Assembly: GCA_934488615.1 (NCBI GenBank)
Contig: CAKSSJ010000035.1
Span: 1 to 22,018 of the forward strand
Direction of reading: 5' to 3'
DNA: 22,018 nucleotides
Source: an uncultured Eubacteriales bacterium
GTDB taxonomy: Bacteria; Bacillota; Clostridia; Oscillospirales; Acutalibacteraceae
This document shows, piece after piece, positions 21,014-22,018 of the stretch (position 1 is the first letter of the stretch; every line of letters starts with the position of its first letter). The position numbers and the translations under genes were made by a program. The notes under the pieces were generated by a model. That model saw nothing but the letters and a program-made list of their open reading frames with translations, was not told the DNA's origin and searched no databases.

Positions 21014-22018
21014 TCAGTTGTTGTCGCCCTTCTTCTTGATAATGTCGTTAAGGATCACATAGAAGTCCTCATCGTCAACACCGCTCTTTGCCTGCGGCTT
21101 TGAGCTGTTGACAACAGGCGGCTCGATCGGAGCGTTTGCCGAAGCGGCTGCTGTTGAGCGGATCGGTGCGCCTGCGTTTGATGTTGCCTTAAAGGTCGGG
21201 ATTGAGCCGAAATCCTCTGACGGCTTTGCATCAAAGCCTGTAGCGATAACAGTGATGATGATCTCATCCTCAAGCTTGGAATCGAATGCAACACCCCATG
21301 TGATGTTTGCGTCCGGATGTGCCTTCTCTGTGATGGATTCGCAAGCGTTCTCGATCTCTTCAAGACCGATATCGGGCGAAGAAGTGATGCTGATGATAAC
21401 GCCCTTTGCACCTGCGATAGATGTCTCGAGAAGCGGGCTTGATGTAGCCATATCTGCTGCCTGAAGGCTCTTGTCCTTGCCCTTTGCAGTACCAACGCCC
21501 ATGTGAGCATAGCCTGCGTCTCTCATTACGCTGCAAACATCAGCGAAGTCAAGGTTGACAAAGCCGGGAACCTTAATGAGCTCTGAAATGCTCTTAACGC
21601 CCTGTGAAAGAACCTCATCTGCTACGAGGAATGCCTCTGAAAGAGTCTTGCAGCGGTCGCTGAGGAGCTTAAGTCTGTCGTTCGGGATAACGATGAGGCT
21701 GTCAACGTTCTCTGAAAGACGTGCAATACCCTGCTCTGCGAGTGTGCTTCTCTTCTTGCCCTCAAACTTGAAGGGCTTTGTAACAACACCGACTGTGAGA
21801 ACGCCCATTTCCTTAGCGATCTCAGCGATTACGGGAGCCGCACCTGTACCTGTGCCGCCGCCCATACCTGCGGTGATAAATACCATATCTGTTCCCTTGA
21901 GGATTGAAGAGATCTCTTCTCTGCTCTCCTCAGCCGCCTTTTCGCCGACCTCGGGACGTCCGCCGGCGCCCTGTCCTCTTGTGGACTTCTCGCCGATCTG
22001 GATTCTGTGAGTTGCCTG
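21014..22018 (-). CDS. ftsZ: Cell-division GTPase FtsZ (3' part; N-terminus off right edge)
   Basis: Tubulin-like GTPase that polymerises into the Z-ring at midcell. The visible 334 residues start in the T3 region ('QIGEKSTRGQGAGGRPEVG') and include the tubulin signature 'MVFITAGMGGGTGTGAAPVIA', the T7 loop 'LINLDFAD' equivalent ('FVNLDFADVCSVM') and 'DEIIITVIATGFD' closing the core domain. About 50-60 N-terminal residues are missing, judged against Bacillus subtilis FtsZ. The linker after the core is Ala/Pro/Ser-rich. The extreme C-terminus, 'DDEDFYVILNDIIKKKGDNN', does not show the usual D-I-P-x-F-L core of the peptide that binds FtsA, ZapA-type and other partners. Reading continues off the right edge without interruption; a terminator follows the stop. 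Confidence 0.98.
   Translation of the reverse strand, partial: QATHRIQIGEKSTRGQGAGGRPEVGEKAAEESREEISSILKGTDMVFITAGMGGGTGTGAAPVIAEIAKEMGVLTVGVVTKPFKFEGKKRSTLAEQGIARLSENVDSLIVIPNDRLKLLSDRCKTLSEAFLVADEVLSQGVKSISELIKVPGFVNLDFADVCSVMRDAGYAHMGVGTAKGKDKSLQAADMATSSPLLETSIAGAKGVIISITSSPDIGLEEIENACESITEKAHPDANITWGVAFDSKLEDEIIITVIATGFDAKPSEDFGSIPTFKATSNAGAPIRSTAAASANAPIEPPVVNSSKPQAKSGVDDEDFYVILNDIIKKKGDNN

Overview
The window looks like chromosomal DNA of a strictly anaerobic gut-type clostridium, most likely in or near Ruminococcaceae/Oscillospiraceae. This is inferred from AGGAGG-type ribosome binding sites, consensus sigma-A promoters, a CIRCE-controlled hrcA, a ferredoxin/thioredoxin-type redox operon, and short TIR-bounded 'ccctcccc' repeats of a kind common in such genomes. 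No species is claimed. No rRNA, credible tRNA, CRISPR array, prophage or transposase gene is visible.

Layout. The left edge (minus strand) is the N-terminal half of hrcA with a perfect CIRCE box. Then comes a plus-strand redox block: a two-cluster ferredoxin-like protein (959-1654) with its own promoter and terminator, followed by a tight three-gene operon of a COG2509-type FAD-dependent dehydrogenase, a 66-residue ferredoxin:thioredoxin-reductase-like catalytic protein and a thioredoxin. This operon has a consensus promoter and a leader with a T-loop-like hairpin and an intrinsic terminator directly before the first RBS, so it is a candidate attenuator or riboswitch. A minus-strand pair follows: a CPBP-family membrane protein with a degenerate first motif, and a glutamine-dependent NAD+ synthetase (nadE).

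Divergent from nadE is a catabolic-looking operon of a GPH-type sugar symporter, a membrane-anchored metallophosphoesterase and a Gfo/Idh/MocA oxidoreductase, coupled by an 8-nt overlap and a 1-nt gap. After a 153-bp palindromic repeat come a TspO/MBR protein and an export operon: a TetR regulator, an MMPL/RND-type transporter and a large lipoprotein. A pair of 13-bp palindromes sits at the TetR promoter. A convergent N-acetylmuramoyl-L-alanine amidase shares a terminator with that operon. Next, a cytosolic metallophosphoesterase with a C-terminal fibronectin-III-like region is followed by a PTS_EIIC_2/PfoR-type membrane protein. A repeat-rich 0.5-kb gap separates this pair from the 3' part of ftsZ (minus strand, running off the right edge).

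The points most worth a second look are the leader of the redox operon, the composition of that operon (FTR catalytic unit without a variable subunit), the TetR/MMPL/lipoprotein module with its operator pair, the family of TIR-bounded palindromic repeats, and the unusual FtsZ C-terminus.
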